Source: Flavobacteriaceae bacterium (GTDB taxonomy: Bacteria; Bacteroidota; Bacteroidia; Flavobacteriales; Flavobacteriaceae). Taken from it: a stretch of DNA of 7,417 nucleotides. Position 1 is the first letter of the stretch. Each line of letters begins with the position of its first letter. A program made the translations under genes and the position numbers. The notes below the pieces were generated by a model. The model was given only the letters and a program-made list of their open reading frames with translations, was not told the origin of the DNA and made no database searches. The stretch is from assembly GCA_020435885.1 (NCBI GenBank), contig JAGQYU010000073.1:1-7417 (forward strand), in the 5' to 3' direction. Below, piece after piece: positions 1-6,698 of this stretch.

Positions 1-24
1 TGAAATGATATCTTTTACTTTCAT
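1..24 (-). CDS. 5' end of a gene leaving the window (possibly Nif3-like protein)
   Basis: An ATG at 24-22 on the minus strand opens eight codons, MKVKDIIS, before the window ends. Flavobacterial Nif3-like dinuclear metal-centre proteins often begin with a very similar M-K-I/V-K-D/E-I-I pattern, which is the only hint of identity. A Bacteroidota-type promoter lies at a fitting distance upstream (50-83), which supports a real start here. The gene lies downstream of the receiver/ATP-grasp gene on the same strand, about 94 bp away, but seems to have its own promoter. Eight residues cannot settle the family, so the Nif3 name is only a guess. Confidence 0.4.
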
Positions 25-49
25 TTTATTAATTAATTTTAATGATTAG

Positions 50-83
50 CAAAATTAATCATATTGTATTGAATATTATACAA
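50..83 (-). promoter_or_regulatory. Bacteroidota-type promoter for the gene at 1-24
   Basis: Reading the minus strand, TTG at 83-81 is followed after 23 bases by TAATTTTG at 57-50, which fits the Bacteroidota -7 consensus TAnnTTTG. Transcription would start near 44, leaving a leader of about 20 bases before the ATG at 24. The spacing is at the long end of what is usual. In such an AT-rich stretch a chance match is possible. Confidence 0.4.
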
Positions 84-84
84 T
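63..84. repeat. Short inverted repeat ATTGTAT-N8-ATACAAT
   Basis: Seven-base perfect arms at 63-69 and 78-84 flank an 8-base AT-rich centre. The right arm covers the -33 TTG of the promoter above, so the repeat could be an operator. It has no T-run after it on the minus strand, so it is a poor terminator for the gene that ends at 119. The rest of 25-118 shows only AT-rich sequence. Confidence 0.35.
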
Positions 85-118
85 TTTGATATTTATTATT
101 ATTGATTTTTTAAAAATT

Positions 119-3100
119 TTACATAAATCCTTCGGGGGGTGCTTCCTCTATCTGATCTTCAAGTTGATTCGATTCGTTTTTAAGAATATACTCTTCTTTA
201 AAAACGGCAGCTTTGTTGTTTTGTCCTTCAATAATGATCAATAATGATTTCTCAAAACGCACATGTCTTAAAAATTCATCTTCATAAACAGCTTCTTTTT
301 TATTCAGATAATCTATATCATAAAAACCATCATTCATGTATGGGTTGATAGTGAAATATCCAACCTTGAACGATGTAAGGTTTTGAAAGAAATGTGTTCC
401 CTGACTGGGGTCAATTCTATAATTTGCTAACCCTGATTCTATAATGATCTTTGCTGCGGAAATCTGACTCCAAATAACAGGAATTCCCAACCAAGGATCG
501 CTGGAACCCCAACGCCCCGGGCCAACAAGAATATATTGTTTATCATTTTCGATAAATTTCTTGTTGATCTCTTCAACAGCTTTTGCAATTTGCCTTGTAT
601 TGGCAGAATTGAATGTTTCCGGTTTTACATACACCAAATCGCTGATATGGTCATATTTTCCATTTCCGAGGGCAGACTCAGAATAAATAATACTGTCTTC
701 TTGTTTAAAGTCTTCCGGCAGATCAGACATTTTTTCTATACTCTCTACAATAGGCCTTATCTGTAAAAAATAAAACTCTTTTGGCTTACCCGAGGCAACA
801 TCTAAATTAACAGCAAATTCCATTTCTATGGGATTGCGCATTTCTCGCTGACCTACTCTTAATAGTTCTTGAAGAATCTCAGCCAATGGAAAAGTATTGT
901 ATTTCAGTATGTTATCAAATGTCAATAAACGAACGCCGTCATGTAAAATTCCTGGTTTTATAACATTATTTTGAATGTCATAAGTTGATGCAATAAACTT
1001 AAAAGCTCTATCATGATCTTTTGTTCTTCTGACACTTATTTTCTTTTTGTTAACTGCTTCACTGGTAGATAGTTTATAACTATCAGGATCCATATCCAAT
1101 CCAAAAAAATGTTGTTGTGTATCTCTTTGTGTAGAACCCGCTGACGAAAGTTGCAATACTTTTTTAGGATGATATGGCGAAAACCGCAGCGTTTGTCCAC
1201 CTCCAACAATTATCTCACCCAATCCCATAGCAATATTTGCAATACCTTCGTTCGGTTTTTCATTCCCTATGGGGTAAAAATTAATGGATCTTGCTACACC
1301 AGATATATTAGGATAATACAAATTATCATATTGAGCACCTATTACTTGTTGCAAAATAACAGCCATTTTACTTTCTTCCAGAGAATGTGCGGTTGCTTTT
1401 AGATATGCTTTTGCACTTTCAAAAAAAGCAGAAGCAAAAACCGATTTGATTGCATTACTCACCATTTCTACCATTCTACTTTTTTCAGTATTAGGTAGCA
1501 TGTAGGTAGCAAAAACACCTGCAAATGGTTGATAATGAGAATCTTCTAATGTGCTTGATGAACGAATTGCAATAGGCCTTTTTTCAAAATCTAAGAAAAC
1601 TTTTAAATCTTCTATAACCCACTTCTGCAATGGCTTAGAAGTAAACTCGTTCAGAATTTCTTCGTCAGTATGGTTTTCGGCAACAAAATTAATTAGGTGA
1701 TGTTTTTCAATAAATTCATCAAATACTTCAGTAGTTAAGACCACTGTTCTGGGGATAGATATATTTACGTCTTCATATTTGTTAAACAACTTGTGGCGTT
1801 TTAAAAAAGAGTCAATAAATGCCAAACCTCTTCCTTTACCTCCTAAAGAACCTTCGCCTATTCTGGCAAATCTTAAATATTCATTATATCTTTTTTTGTC
1901 AAATTTTGAAATGATCCCCCTACCTTTAGCCAATCTGTAAGCCCTAATAGCATCAATTAAAAAATTTCTAACTTCATTTACATCCTTAAAGTCTTCATAT
2001 TCTATATTACTAAACAAATCTGCTAACGGAAAGAGAGCTCTGGAACGCAACCATTTTGAGTATTCACTCCTAACAGCATGATAGACAATGGCGTCATCAG
2101 TTACTTTGGTAAGCGCTTTTTGAAGATCGTTTAAACTTTTTACCGTTTCTAATACTTTATGTTGAACCGGATCCCAAAATTCAAAATCACCAAAAACAAA
2201 ATATTTATTAATGTAATTTTTTAGCTCAAGCTCTAACGTTTCGGAATGTTTGTATAAAAATTTCCCTTTTAATTCTAAAGCATATTTTTTGTTATTACTA
2301 TCTGATGACTGAATAAGAACAGGAAAATATCTGTCAATACTTCTTACATATTTTAAGAACTCAAACCCTGCTCTTGGGTCTCTCTTTCCTTCTCTATAAT
2401 AAGACACGTCGGAGATTACTCCTAAGAGGTTGTGTTTGTATTTTTTAAAATATGACAACCCTTCTTCATACTGCATAGCCAGTAAAATTTTTGGACGCCC
2501 TCGCATCATCATCATACGCCTGTGTTCATTTAACCCTTCAGACATAAAGGCTGAAGCCTGCTTTAAGACAATTTTGTAAATAACAGGAAGGTATCTGGAA
2601 TAAAACCTTAAAGAATCTTCAATTAACAGAATAGCTTTAACACCAATAGTATTGATATCATTCTCGGCATTCATCCTATCTTCGGTAAGCTTGATAATAG
2701 CTAAAAAAATATCAACATTTCCATTCCAGTGAAAAACATAATCTATAATACCAGGGTTTTCTTTCTCAATTCTGCTTCTCAATTCTGATGAATAGTGACT
2801 GAGTGCTGCTATAGTTACTTTAGGGAATGCTTCTCTTATTAGTTTGGAAGTTTCAAATGCTTTATAATTGCCTATATCAAACCAAGTTATTACTAGGTCA
2901 ATTTTATCAGTAGCCATGACCTTAATTGCTCTTTTAGCTGAGTTTGCATGTAAAAAACTAGGAGGATATCTCAGATTTAGTGATGTATACTCATTAAAAA
3001 TCCTTTCATCTATACGCCCATCCTCTTCTAACATATAAAAATCATAATTTGAGCAAACTATAAGAACTTTACTAATTCTTTTTTGCATCAACTTATTAAA

Positions 3101-3154
3101 CTCTACTTCCTCAAATTCGTATGCTCTCGGGTCTGGTAATATTTTTTTTGGCAT
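119..3154 (-). CDS. Two receiver-like domains fused to a PEP/pyruvate-binding ATP-grasp domain
   Basis: This 1011-residue protein is probably cytosolic, with no signal peptide or membrane segment. Residues ~28-155 look like a receiver fold that has lost its phosphoacceptor: the strand DLVITW has Trp91 where Asp is expected. Residues ~173-318 look like an intact receiver, with acidic pair E179-D180, acceptor D249 in GVISDV, S283-S284 and K302. Residues ~434-802 match the ATP-grasp domain of PEP synthase and pyruvate phosphate dikinase: GGKGRG (438-443), PIAIRSSSTLEDS with QPFAGVFATYM (527-552), MGLGE (643-647), and closing LQIRPI. No swivelling His domain motif and no PEP-binding TIM barrel follow. 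Instead there is a C-terminal region with VGPGRWGSSDPWLG (877-890) and SQGTHFF (917-923). Automatic labels such as PEP synthase would mislead. Similar large proteins occur across Bacteroidota; their role is unknown to me. The start is supported by a strong AAGGTG site 7 bases upstream. Confidence 0.9.
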   Translation of the reverse strand: MPKKILPDPRAYEFEEVEFNKLMQKRISKVLIVCSNYDFYMLEEDGRIDERIFNEYTSLNLRYPPSFLHANSAKRAIKVMATDKIDLVITWFDIGNYKAFETSKLIREAFPKVTIAALSHYSSELRSRIEKENPGIIDYVFHWNGNVDIFLAIIKLTEDRMNAENDINTIGVKAILLIEDSLRFYSRYLPVIYKIVLKQASAFMSEGLNEHRRMMMMRGRPKILLAMQYEEGLSYFKKYKHNLLGVISDVSYYREGKRDPRAGFEFLKYVRSIDRYFPVLIQSSDSNNKKYALELKGKFLYKHSETLELELKNYINKYFVFGDFEFWDPVQHKVLETVKSLNDLQKALTKVTDDAIVYHAVRSEYSKWLRSRALFPLADLFSNIEYEDFKDVNEVRNFLIDAIRAYRLAKGRGIISKFDKKRYNEYLRFARIGEGSLGGKGRGLAFIDSFLKRHKLFNKYEDVNISIPRTVVLTTEVFDEFIEKHHLINFVAENHTDEEILNEFTSKPLQKWVIEDLKVFLDFEKRPIAIRSSSTLEDSHYQPFAGVFATYMLPNTEKSRMVEMVSNAIKSVFASAFFESAKAYLKATAHSLEESKMAVILQQVIGAQYDNLYYPNISGVARSINFYPIGNEKPNEGIANIAMGLGEIIVGGGQTLRFSPYHPKKVLQLSSAGSTQRDTQQHFFGLDMDPDSYKLSTSEAVNKKKISVRRTKDHDRAFKFIASTYDIQNNVIKPGILHDGVRLLTFDNILKYNTFPLAEILQELLRVGQREMRNPIEMEFAVNLDVASGKPKEFYFLQIRPIVESIEKMSDLPEDFKQEDSIIYSESALGNGKYDHISDLVYVKPETFNSANTRQIAKAVEEINKKFIENDKQYILVGPGRWGSSDPWLGIPVIWSQISAAKIIIESGLANYRIDPSQGTHFFQNLTSFKVGYFTINPYMNDGFYDIDYLNKKEAVYEDEFLRHVRFEKSLLIIIEGQNNKAAVFKEEYILKNESNQLEDQIEEAPPEGFM

Positions 3155-3161
3155 TGTAAAG

Positions 3162-3167
3162 CACCTT
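3162..3167 (-). promoter_or_regulatory. Shine-Dalgarno site AAGGTG for the receiver/ATP-grasp gene
   Basis: AAGGTG lies within AAAAAGGTGC on the minus strand, 7 bases before the ATG at 3154. A clear site like this stands out here because the other genes in the window lack one, and it fixes the start codon. Confidence 0.6.
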
Positions 3168-3232
3168 TTTAAATCTTCTGCAAGTTACTATTTTTAGTTT
3201 TAAATTTTGGCTTCTTAAAATCATATAAAAAC

Positions 3233-3262
3233 AAAAAAGGGCTGCCAAAGGGCTGCCCTTTT
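3233..3262 (-). terminator. Rho-independent terminator of the gdhA remnant
   Basis: AAAAGGGC at 3235-3242 pairs perfectly with GCCCTTTT at 3255-3262. Inside, after a T-T mismatch, GCC (3244-3246) pairs with GGC (3251-3253) around a 4-base loop. On the minus-strand transcript the stem ends in GCCC followed by a run of six U, ideal for a terminator placed about 20 bases after the gdhA stop. The plus-strand reading has only four T, so minus is the main direction. Confidence 0.85.
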
Positions 3263-3282
3263 CAACTATTCTTTTAAATGTA

Positions 3283-3787
3283 TTACACTACACCTTGTGC
3301 CAACATGGCATCAGCAACTTTTACAAAACCGGCAATATTTGCTCCTTTAACATAATCGATATAACCATCTTTTTCTTTGCCATATTTTATACAAGAATCA
3401 TGGATATCTTTCATTATTTTTTTCAATCTTTCATCCACTTCATCACGTGTCCAACTGATACGTAATGAGTTCTGGCTCATTTCCAATCCTGATGTTGCCA
3501 CGCCACCTGCATTAGAAGCTTTGCCGGGAGCATATAAAATTTTAGCTTTTAAGAATGCATGAACAGCCTCTGGGGTTGAAGGCATATTGGCACCTTCGCT
3601 AACACAAACACATCCGTTCAGGCTCAACCATTCTCAACAAAATATTCTTACCATGATAGATATCTTTTGTAGTGATATAAGGGATAACCGCTTCGGCCAC
3701 CTCTTCAACAGCTTGTAAAAACTCAGGTTCATGTTGATTACGTTCCTTAACCATTTCCATGAACTCCTTAATTATTTGTGATTTCAT
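3283..3787 (-). pseudogene. gdhA: NADP-type glutamate dehydrogenase with a large internal deletion
   Basis: Glutamate dehydrogenase makes glutamate from 2-oxoglutarate, ammonium and NADPH. The first reading frame (3787 down to 3599) gives the normal N-terminus through NILLRMVEPER (residues 48-58), then hits a stop four codons later. A second frame gives the normal C-terminus, from NGCVCVSEGANMP (from 3618) through APGKASNAGGVATSGLEM to GANIAGFVKVADAMLAQGVV and a stop at 3283. The family is about 447 residues; compared with the E. coli enzyme, as I recall it, residues ~60-337 are missing, including GGMRFHPS, the catalytic Lys in PMGGGKGG and the core of the nucleotide-binding fold. The two halves are joined out of frame. 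AACGG at 3618-3614 fits both sides, as expected for deletion at a short repeat. No other damage is visible, and promoter and terminator remain. It cannot make active enzyme. A misassembly in the source contig is the main alternative to a true deletion. Confidence 0.9.
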
Positions 3788-3820
3788 AATTTTAGAAGGG
3801 TGTTTTTGAGATTTTAATAA

Positions 3821-3830
3821 TTGTATACAA
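3821..3830. promoter_or_regulatory. Palindrome TTGTATACAA at the gdhA transcription start
   Basis: A perfect 10-base palindrome directly after the -7 box, at the expected start of transcription. The position suits a repressor site, but ten AT-rich bases can arise by chance. Confidence 0.3.
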
Positions 3831-3831
3831 A

Positions 3832-3861
3832 CAAATGTAGGTATAATTATTACTTTTTCAA
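3832..3861 (-). promoter_or_regulatory. Bacteroidota-type promoter of the gdhA remnant
   Basis: On the minus strand TTG (3861-3859) is followed after exactly 19 bases by TACATTTG (3839-3832), a close match to the Bacteroidota consensus TTG-N19-TAnnTTTG. The transcript would start near 3826, giving a leader of roughly 40 bases before the ATG at 3787. Confidence 0.6.
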
Positions 3862-3891
3862 TTCAAAAAAAGTGATTTTTTTCATTGAAAA
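3855..3891. repeat. Long imperfect inverted repeat between gdhA and pheS
   Basis: TTTTCAAT (3855-3862) pairs with ATTGAAAA (3884-3891), and A7 (3865-3871) pairs with T7 (3876-3882) around GTGA. Only a TC/C bulge interrupts the 15 pairs. It covers the -33 element of the gdhA promoter. Since transcription on both sides runs away from it, it is more likely an operator or a cruciform-prone element than a terminator. Confidence 0.5.
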
Positions 3892-3966
3892 TGCACTTAA
3901 TCAACTAATTAGCATCATTTTCTATCACATTCATTTAAAGTAACTCTCTCAATTAAGTAAAAATGG

Positions 3967-3974
3967 TAAATTTG
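3967..3974 (+). promoter_or_regulatory. -7 box of the pheS operon promoter
   Basis: TAAATTTG, followed by C, matches the Bacteroidota -7 consensus TAnnTTTG. No convincing TTG stands at the -33 distance. Transcription would start near 3980, between the upstream in-frame ATG at 3963 and the ATG at 3996, so only the latter would be on the message. Confidence 0.5.
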
Positions 3975-3995
3975 CAGTCTAATTTTACATTAGCA

Positions 3996-5015
3996 ATGCT
4001 AGATAAATTACAAGAACTGATTAGCGAAGTACAAGCGTTCAGTGCCAACTCTAAAGAAAAAGTTGAGGCTTTTAGAATCAAATTTTTAGGTAGCAAAGGC
4101 ATCCTAAAAGATCTGTTCACAGAATTCAAAAATGTAGAACCTTCTCAAAAAAAAGAATTTGGTCAAACGCTCAACACGCTTAAAACACTTGCCGAAACTA
4201 AAGTAAGCGAGTTAAATAATCATTTAGAGAACTCTACTCAAAGTAAAAAAGTATATGGAGATCTTACCAGACCGGGAGAACCTATTGAACTCGGCACCCG
4301 TCACCCTATCTCTATTGTAAAAAACCAAATTATAGATGTTTTTTCTAGAATTGGATTTACTATCTCCGAAGGCCCTGAAATAGAAGATGATTGGCATAAT
4401 TTTACAGCACTAAACTTACCGGAATACCACCCTGCACGTGATATGCAGGACACCTTTTTTGTGGAGAAAAACCCTGATATGTTACTGAGAACACATACTT
4501 CATCAGTTCAGATCAGATATATGGAAAATAACAAACCTCCTATCAGAACTATTTCTCCGGGGCGTGTTTTCAGAAACGAAGATATTTCTGCACGTTCACA
4601 TTGTATTTTTCATCAGGTGGAAGGTTTATATATTGATACCGATGTTTCTTTTGCTGATCTTAAACAAACCTTAATTTACTTTACAAAAGAAATGTTCGGC
4701 AAGTCTAAAATAAGGCTACGCCCATCATACTTTCCGTTTACCGAACCCAGCGCTGAAGTAGATATTTACTGGGGTTTAAAAACTGAGACCGATTACAGAA
4801 TTACAAAAGGTACAGGCTGGCTGGAAATTATGGGTTGCGGCATGGTTGATCCTAACGTGTTGAAAAACACCAATATTGATCCTGAAAAATATAGTGGTTT
4901 TGCTTTCGGAATGGGAATTGAACGCATAGCCATGCTCCTTTATCAAATACCCGATATACGAATGCTTTTTGAAAATGATGTTCGCTTTTTAGAACAGTTT
5001 AAATCTGTTATCTAA
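3996..5015 (+). CDS. pheS: Phenylalanyl-tRNA synthetase alpha subunit
   Basis: PheS is the catalytic half of the cytosolic alpha2-beta2 enzyme that charges tRNA-Phe with phenylalanine using ATP. From this start it has 339 residues. Residues ~1-90 form the helical, coiled-coil tRNA-binding arm. The class II catalytic core follows: RTHTSSVQ (165-172), motif 2 GRVFRNED through HCIFHQVEG (189-210), FPFTEPSAEVDIYW (246-259), GTGWLEIMGCGMVDP (272-286) and motif 3 GFAFGMGIER (301-310). The Ala in GFAFGMG is the normal phenylalanine-specific residue. The frame is open to an ATG at 3963, but those 11 extra codons cover the probable -7 box and are not typical of the family, which starts M-I/L-D-K. PheT is not adjacent, which is common outside enterobacteria and firmicutes. 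First gene of an apparent operon with the protease and purM. Confidence 0.96.
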   Translation: MLDKLQELISEVQAFSANSKEKVEAFRIKFLGSKGILKDLFTEFKNVEPSQKKEFGQTLNTLKTLAETKVSELNNHLENSTQSKKVYGDLTRPGEPIELGTRHPISIVKNQIIDVFSRIGFTISEGPEIEDDWHNFTALNLPEYHPARDMQDTFFVEKNPDMLLRTHTSSVQIRYMENNKPPIRTISPGRVFRNEDISARSHCIFHQVEGLYIDTDVSFADLKQTLIYFTKEMFGKSKIRLRPSYFPFTEPSAEVDIYWGLKTETDYRITKGTGWLEIMGCGMVDPNVLKNTNIDPEKYSGFAFGMGIERIAMLLYQIPDIRMLFENDVRFLEQFKSVI

Positions 5016-5021
5016 CAATTT

Positions 5022-5465
5022 ATGAGTTTACAAAAGTTCTTAAAAGACAAAAAATATCATAGTATTAAACTGAAAAGAACAGTTACCAATCATTTTGAAA
5101 TAAAAGCAAAGATCAATGGTGTTGAGGGTAAATTTATTTTAGATACAGGTGCCTCCAATACATGTGTCGGTTTGAACGAAATTGAAAAGTTTAGTTTAGA
5201 AACTGAAGATTCTGAACACAAAGCTGCCGGTGCAGGAACATTAGAAATCGATACACAAATTTCAAAAAATAATAAACTAAAGATCGGTAAATACAAAGAG
5301 AAAGATTTTACATTGGTGTTGATAGATCTATCCCATATAAACAATGCCCTCAAAAAACAACATGCTAAAGAAATTAATGGCATTATAGGTGCTGATGTAT
5401 TGGAAAAAGCCAATGCCGTTATCGATTATAAAAAGAAAAAACTATACCTTTTAAACAAAAAGTAA
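5022..5465 (+). CDS. Retropepsin-like aspartic protease, single domain
   Basis: A 147-residue protein with the clan AA aspartic protease pattern. FILDTGASNT (38-47) carries the catalytic Asp41-Thr-Gly; AGAGTLEI (69-76) looks like the flap; GIIGADVL (120-127) is the conserved hydrophobic-Gly segment; VIDYKKKKLYL (133-143) is the closing strands. One DTG per chain means it should work as a homodimer, like viral retropepsins. No signal peptide or membrane segment is seen, so it is probably cytosolic; the protein is rich in lysine. No integrase or reverse transcriptase lies near, so it is not part of a retroelement. It starts 6 bases after pheS and its stop overlaps the purM start (TAATG), so translation is probably coupled. 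Its substrate is unknown. Confidence 0.85.
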   Translation: MSLQKFLKDKKYHSIKLKRTVTNHFEIKAKINGVEGKFILDTGASNTCVGLNEIEKFSLETEDSEHKAAGAGTLEIDTQISKNNKLKIGKYKEKDFTLVLIDLSHINNALKKQHAKEINGIIGADVLEKANAVIDYKKKKLYLLNKK

Positions 5466-6640
5466 TGAGTTCTGAAAAAGACCAACGATACAACTTACGT
5501 GGCGTTTCTGCTTCTAAAGAAGATGTTCATAAAGCTATTTCCAACATAGATAAAGGTCTTTTTCCAAAAGCATTTTGCAAAATTATCCCTGATTATCTTA
5601 CTAATGACGATGATTATTGCCTTATTATGCACGCTGACGGGGCAGGAACAAAATCCTCTTTGGCATATATGTACTGGAAAGAAACAGGAGATATTTCTGT
5701 ATGGAAAGGTATTGCACAAGATGCTCTTATTATGAATATTGATGATTTGCTTTGCATAGGTGCTACTGATAATATTTTACTCTCTTCCACTATTGGAAGA
5801 AATAAAAATTTAATTCCCGGAGAGGTTATTTCAGCTATTATCAATGGTACTGAAGAGTTAATCGAAGAACTTTCAAAATACGGAGTTACAATCCATTCCA
5901 CCGGAGGTGAAACTGCAGATGTTGGAGACTTGGTAAGAACAATTATTGTAGATTCTACAGTTACTGCCAGGATGAAACGCTCTGATGTAATTGACAATGC
6001 AAACATACAAGCCGGCGATGTTATTGTTGGACTGGCTTCATTTGGGCAAGCTACTTATGAAAACGAATACAATGGCGGTATGGGCAGTAACGGACTTACC
6101 TCTGCACGCCATGATGTTTTTAATAAAGAACTGGCAAAAAAATATCCTGAAAGTTTTGACCATGCTGTACCAGATGAGTTGGTTTATTCCGGTAATATCA
6201 AATTAACGGATACTGTAAAAGATGCTCCATTAGATGCAGGTAAATTGGTACTTTCACCTACCAGAACCTATGCCCCTATCATTAAAGAGATGCTAAAAAA
6301 ATATCGTTCGCAAATTCACGGAATGGTACATTGTAGTGGTGGCGCTCAAACCAAAATTTTACATTTTATAGACAAACTTCATATAATTAAAGACAATCTT
6401 TTTGAAGTTCCACCGCTATTCAAATTGATCCAAAAGCAATCCAAAACCGATTGGAAAGAAATGTATCAGGTATTTAATTGTGGCCACAGAATGGAATTAT
6501 ATGTGCCCCAAAACATTGTCGAAGATTTAATAAACATTTCCAAAAGTTTTAATGTAGATGCTCAGATTGTTGGAAGAGTTGAAACTTCCGACAATAAAAA
6601 ATTGACTATCAAAAGTACTTACGGAGAGTTTATTTACTAA
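5465..6640 (+). CDS. purM: Phosphoribosylformylglycinamidine cyclo-ligase (AIR synthetase)
   Basis: PurM closes the imidazole ring in purine synthesis, turning FGAM and ATP into aminoimidazole ribotide, ADP and phosphate, as a cytosolic dimer. At 391 residues it is of the longer Bacteroidota type (E. coli has about 345). Family landmarks are HADGAGTKSS (56-65, usually DGVGTK), the ATP/metal segment QDALIMNIDDLLCIGA (85-100), GGETADVGD (147-155), GMGSNGLTSARH (205-216) and MVHCSGGAQTKILHF (287-301, usually a HITGGG-like motif). The C-terminal half holds the second PurM-type domain, with NCGHRMELYVP (338-348). The ATG shares its A with the stop of the protease gene. No purine riboswitch or terminator is visible around it; 6641-6667 is plain AT-rich sequence. 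Confidence 0.93.
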   Translation: MSSEKDQRYNLRGVSASKEDVHKAISNIDKGLFPKAFCKIIPDYLTNDDDYCLIMHADGAGTKSSLAYMYWKETGDISVWKGIAQDALIMNIDDLLCIGATDNILLSSTIGRNKNLIPGEVISAIINGTEELIEELSKYGVTIHSTGGETADVGDLVRTIIVDSTVTARMKRSDVIDNANIQAGDVIVGLASFGQATYENEYNGGMGSNGLTSARHDVFNKELAKKYPESFDHAVPDELVYSGNIKLTDTVKDAPLDAGKLVLSPTRTYAPIIKEMLKKYRSQIHGMVHCSGGAQTKILHFIDKLHIIKDNLFEVPPLFKLIQKQSKTDWKEMYQVFNCGHRMELYVPQNIVEDLINISKSFNVDAQIVGRVETSDNKKLTIKSTYGEFIY

Positions 6641-6667
6641 AAACATAAAAATAGTACCTAAGATTCT

Positions 6668-6690
6668 TATACATAAGAAATTTATGTATA
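6668..6690. promoter_or_regulatory. Palindromic operator upstream of the PadR gene
   Basis: TATACATAA (6668-6676) and TTATGTATA (6682-6690) are perfect 9-base inverted arms around five bases. The arms contain ACAT and ATGT, the half-site type reported for PadR-family operators. The right arm overlaps the -7 box at 6687-6694, so a bound dimer would block RNA polymerase. This suggests negative autoregulation. Confidence 0.65.
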
Positions 6691-6694
6691 TTTG
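6687..6694 (+). promoter_or_regulatory. -7 box of the PadR promoter
   Basis: TATATTTG fits the Bacteroidota TAnnTTTG consensus. A -33 TTG is not clear (TTC at 6664-6666). The ATG at 6699 comes only four bases after the box, so the message would be leaderless or nearly so. Confidence 0.55.
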
Positions 6695-6698
6695 TTCT

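Noticed and set aside
536..1402. Two plus-strand open frames (536-766 and 1151-1402)
   Set aside because: They lie antisense within the 1011-residue minus-strand gene, whose domain motifs are clear in that region, and their translations resemble no family.
2507..2518. CAT repeat (four Met codons) in the receiver/ATP-grasp gene as a slippage site
   Set aside because: It is in frame, short, and lies in a segment (MRGRPKILLA) that looks conserved in the family.
3181..3187. TAACTTG on the minus strand as a -7 box for the receiver/ATP-grasp gene
   Set aside because: It lacks one T of TAnnTTTG and has no TTG at the -33 distance. The gene must have a promoter between 3155 and 3234, since a strong terminator lies just upstream, but I cannot place it.
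3377..3562. Plus-strand open frame opposite gdhA
   Set aside because: It is the antisense of the well-conserved GDH C-terminal segment.
3283..3627. Separate small gene starting at TTG 3627
   Set aside because: It is the C-terminal part of gdhA in the shifted frame; the TTG belongs to the N-terminal part of the same broken gene, not to a new start.
5022..5465. Retroelement or Ty/copia-like remnant because of the retropepsin domain
   Set aside because: No reverse transcriptase, integrase or terminal repeats are present, and the gene is tightly packed in a housekeeping operon.
5090..6206. Open frames on the minus strand at 5090-5413, 5495-5719 and 5614-6006, and on plus at 5991-6206
   Set aside because: They overlap the protease and purM genes fully in other frames and show no recognisable motif.
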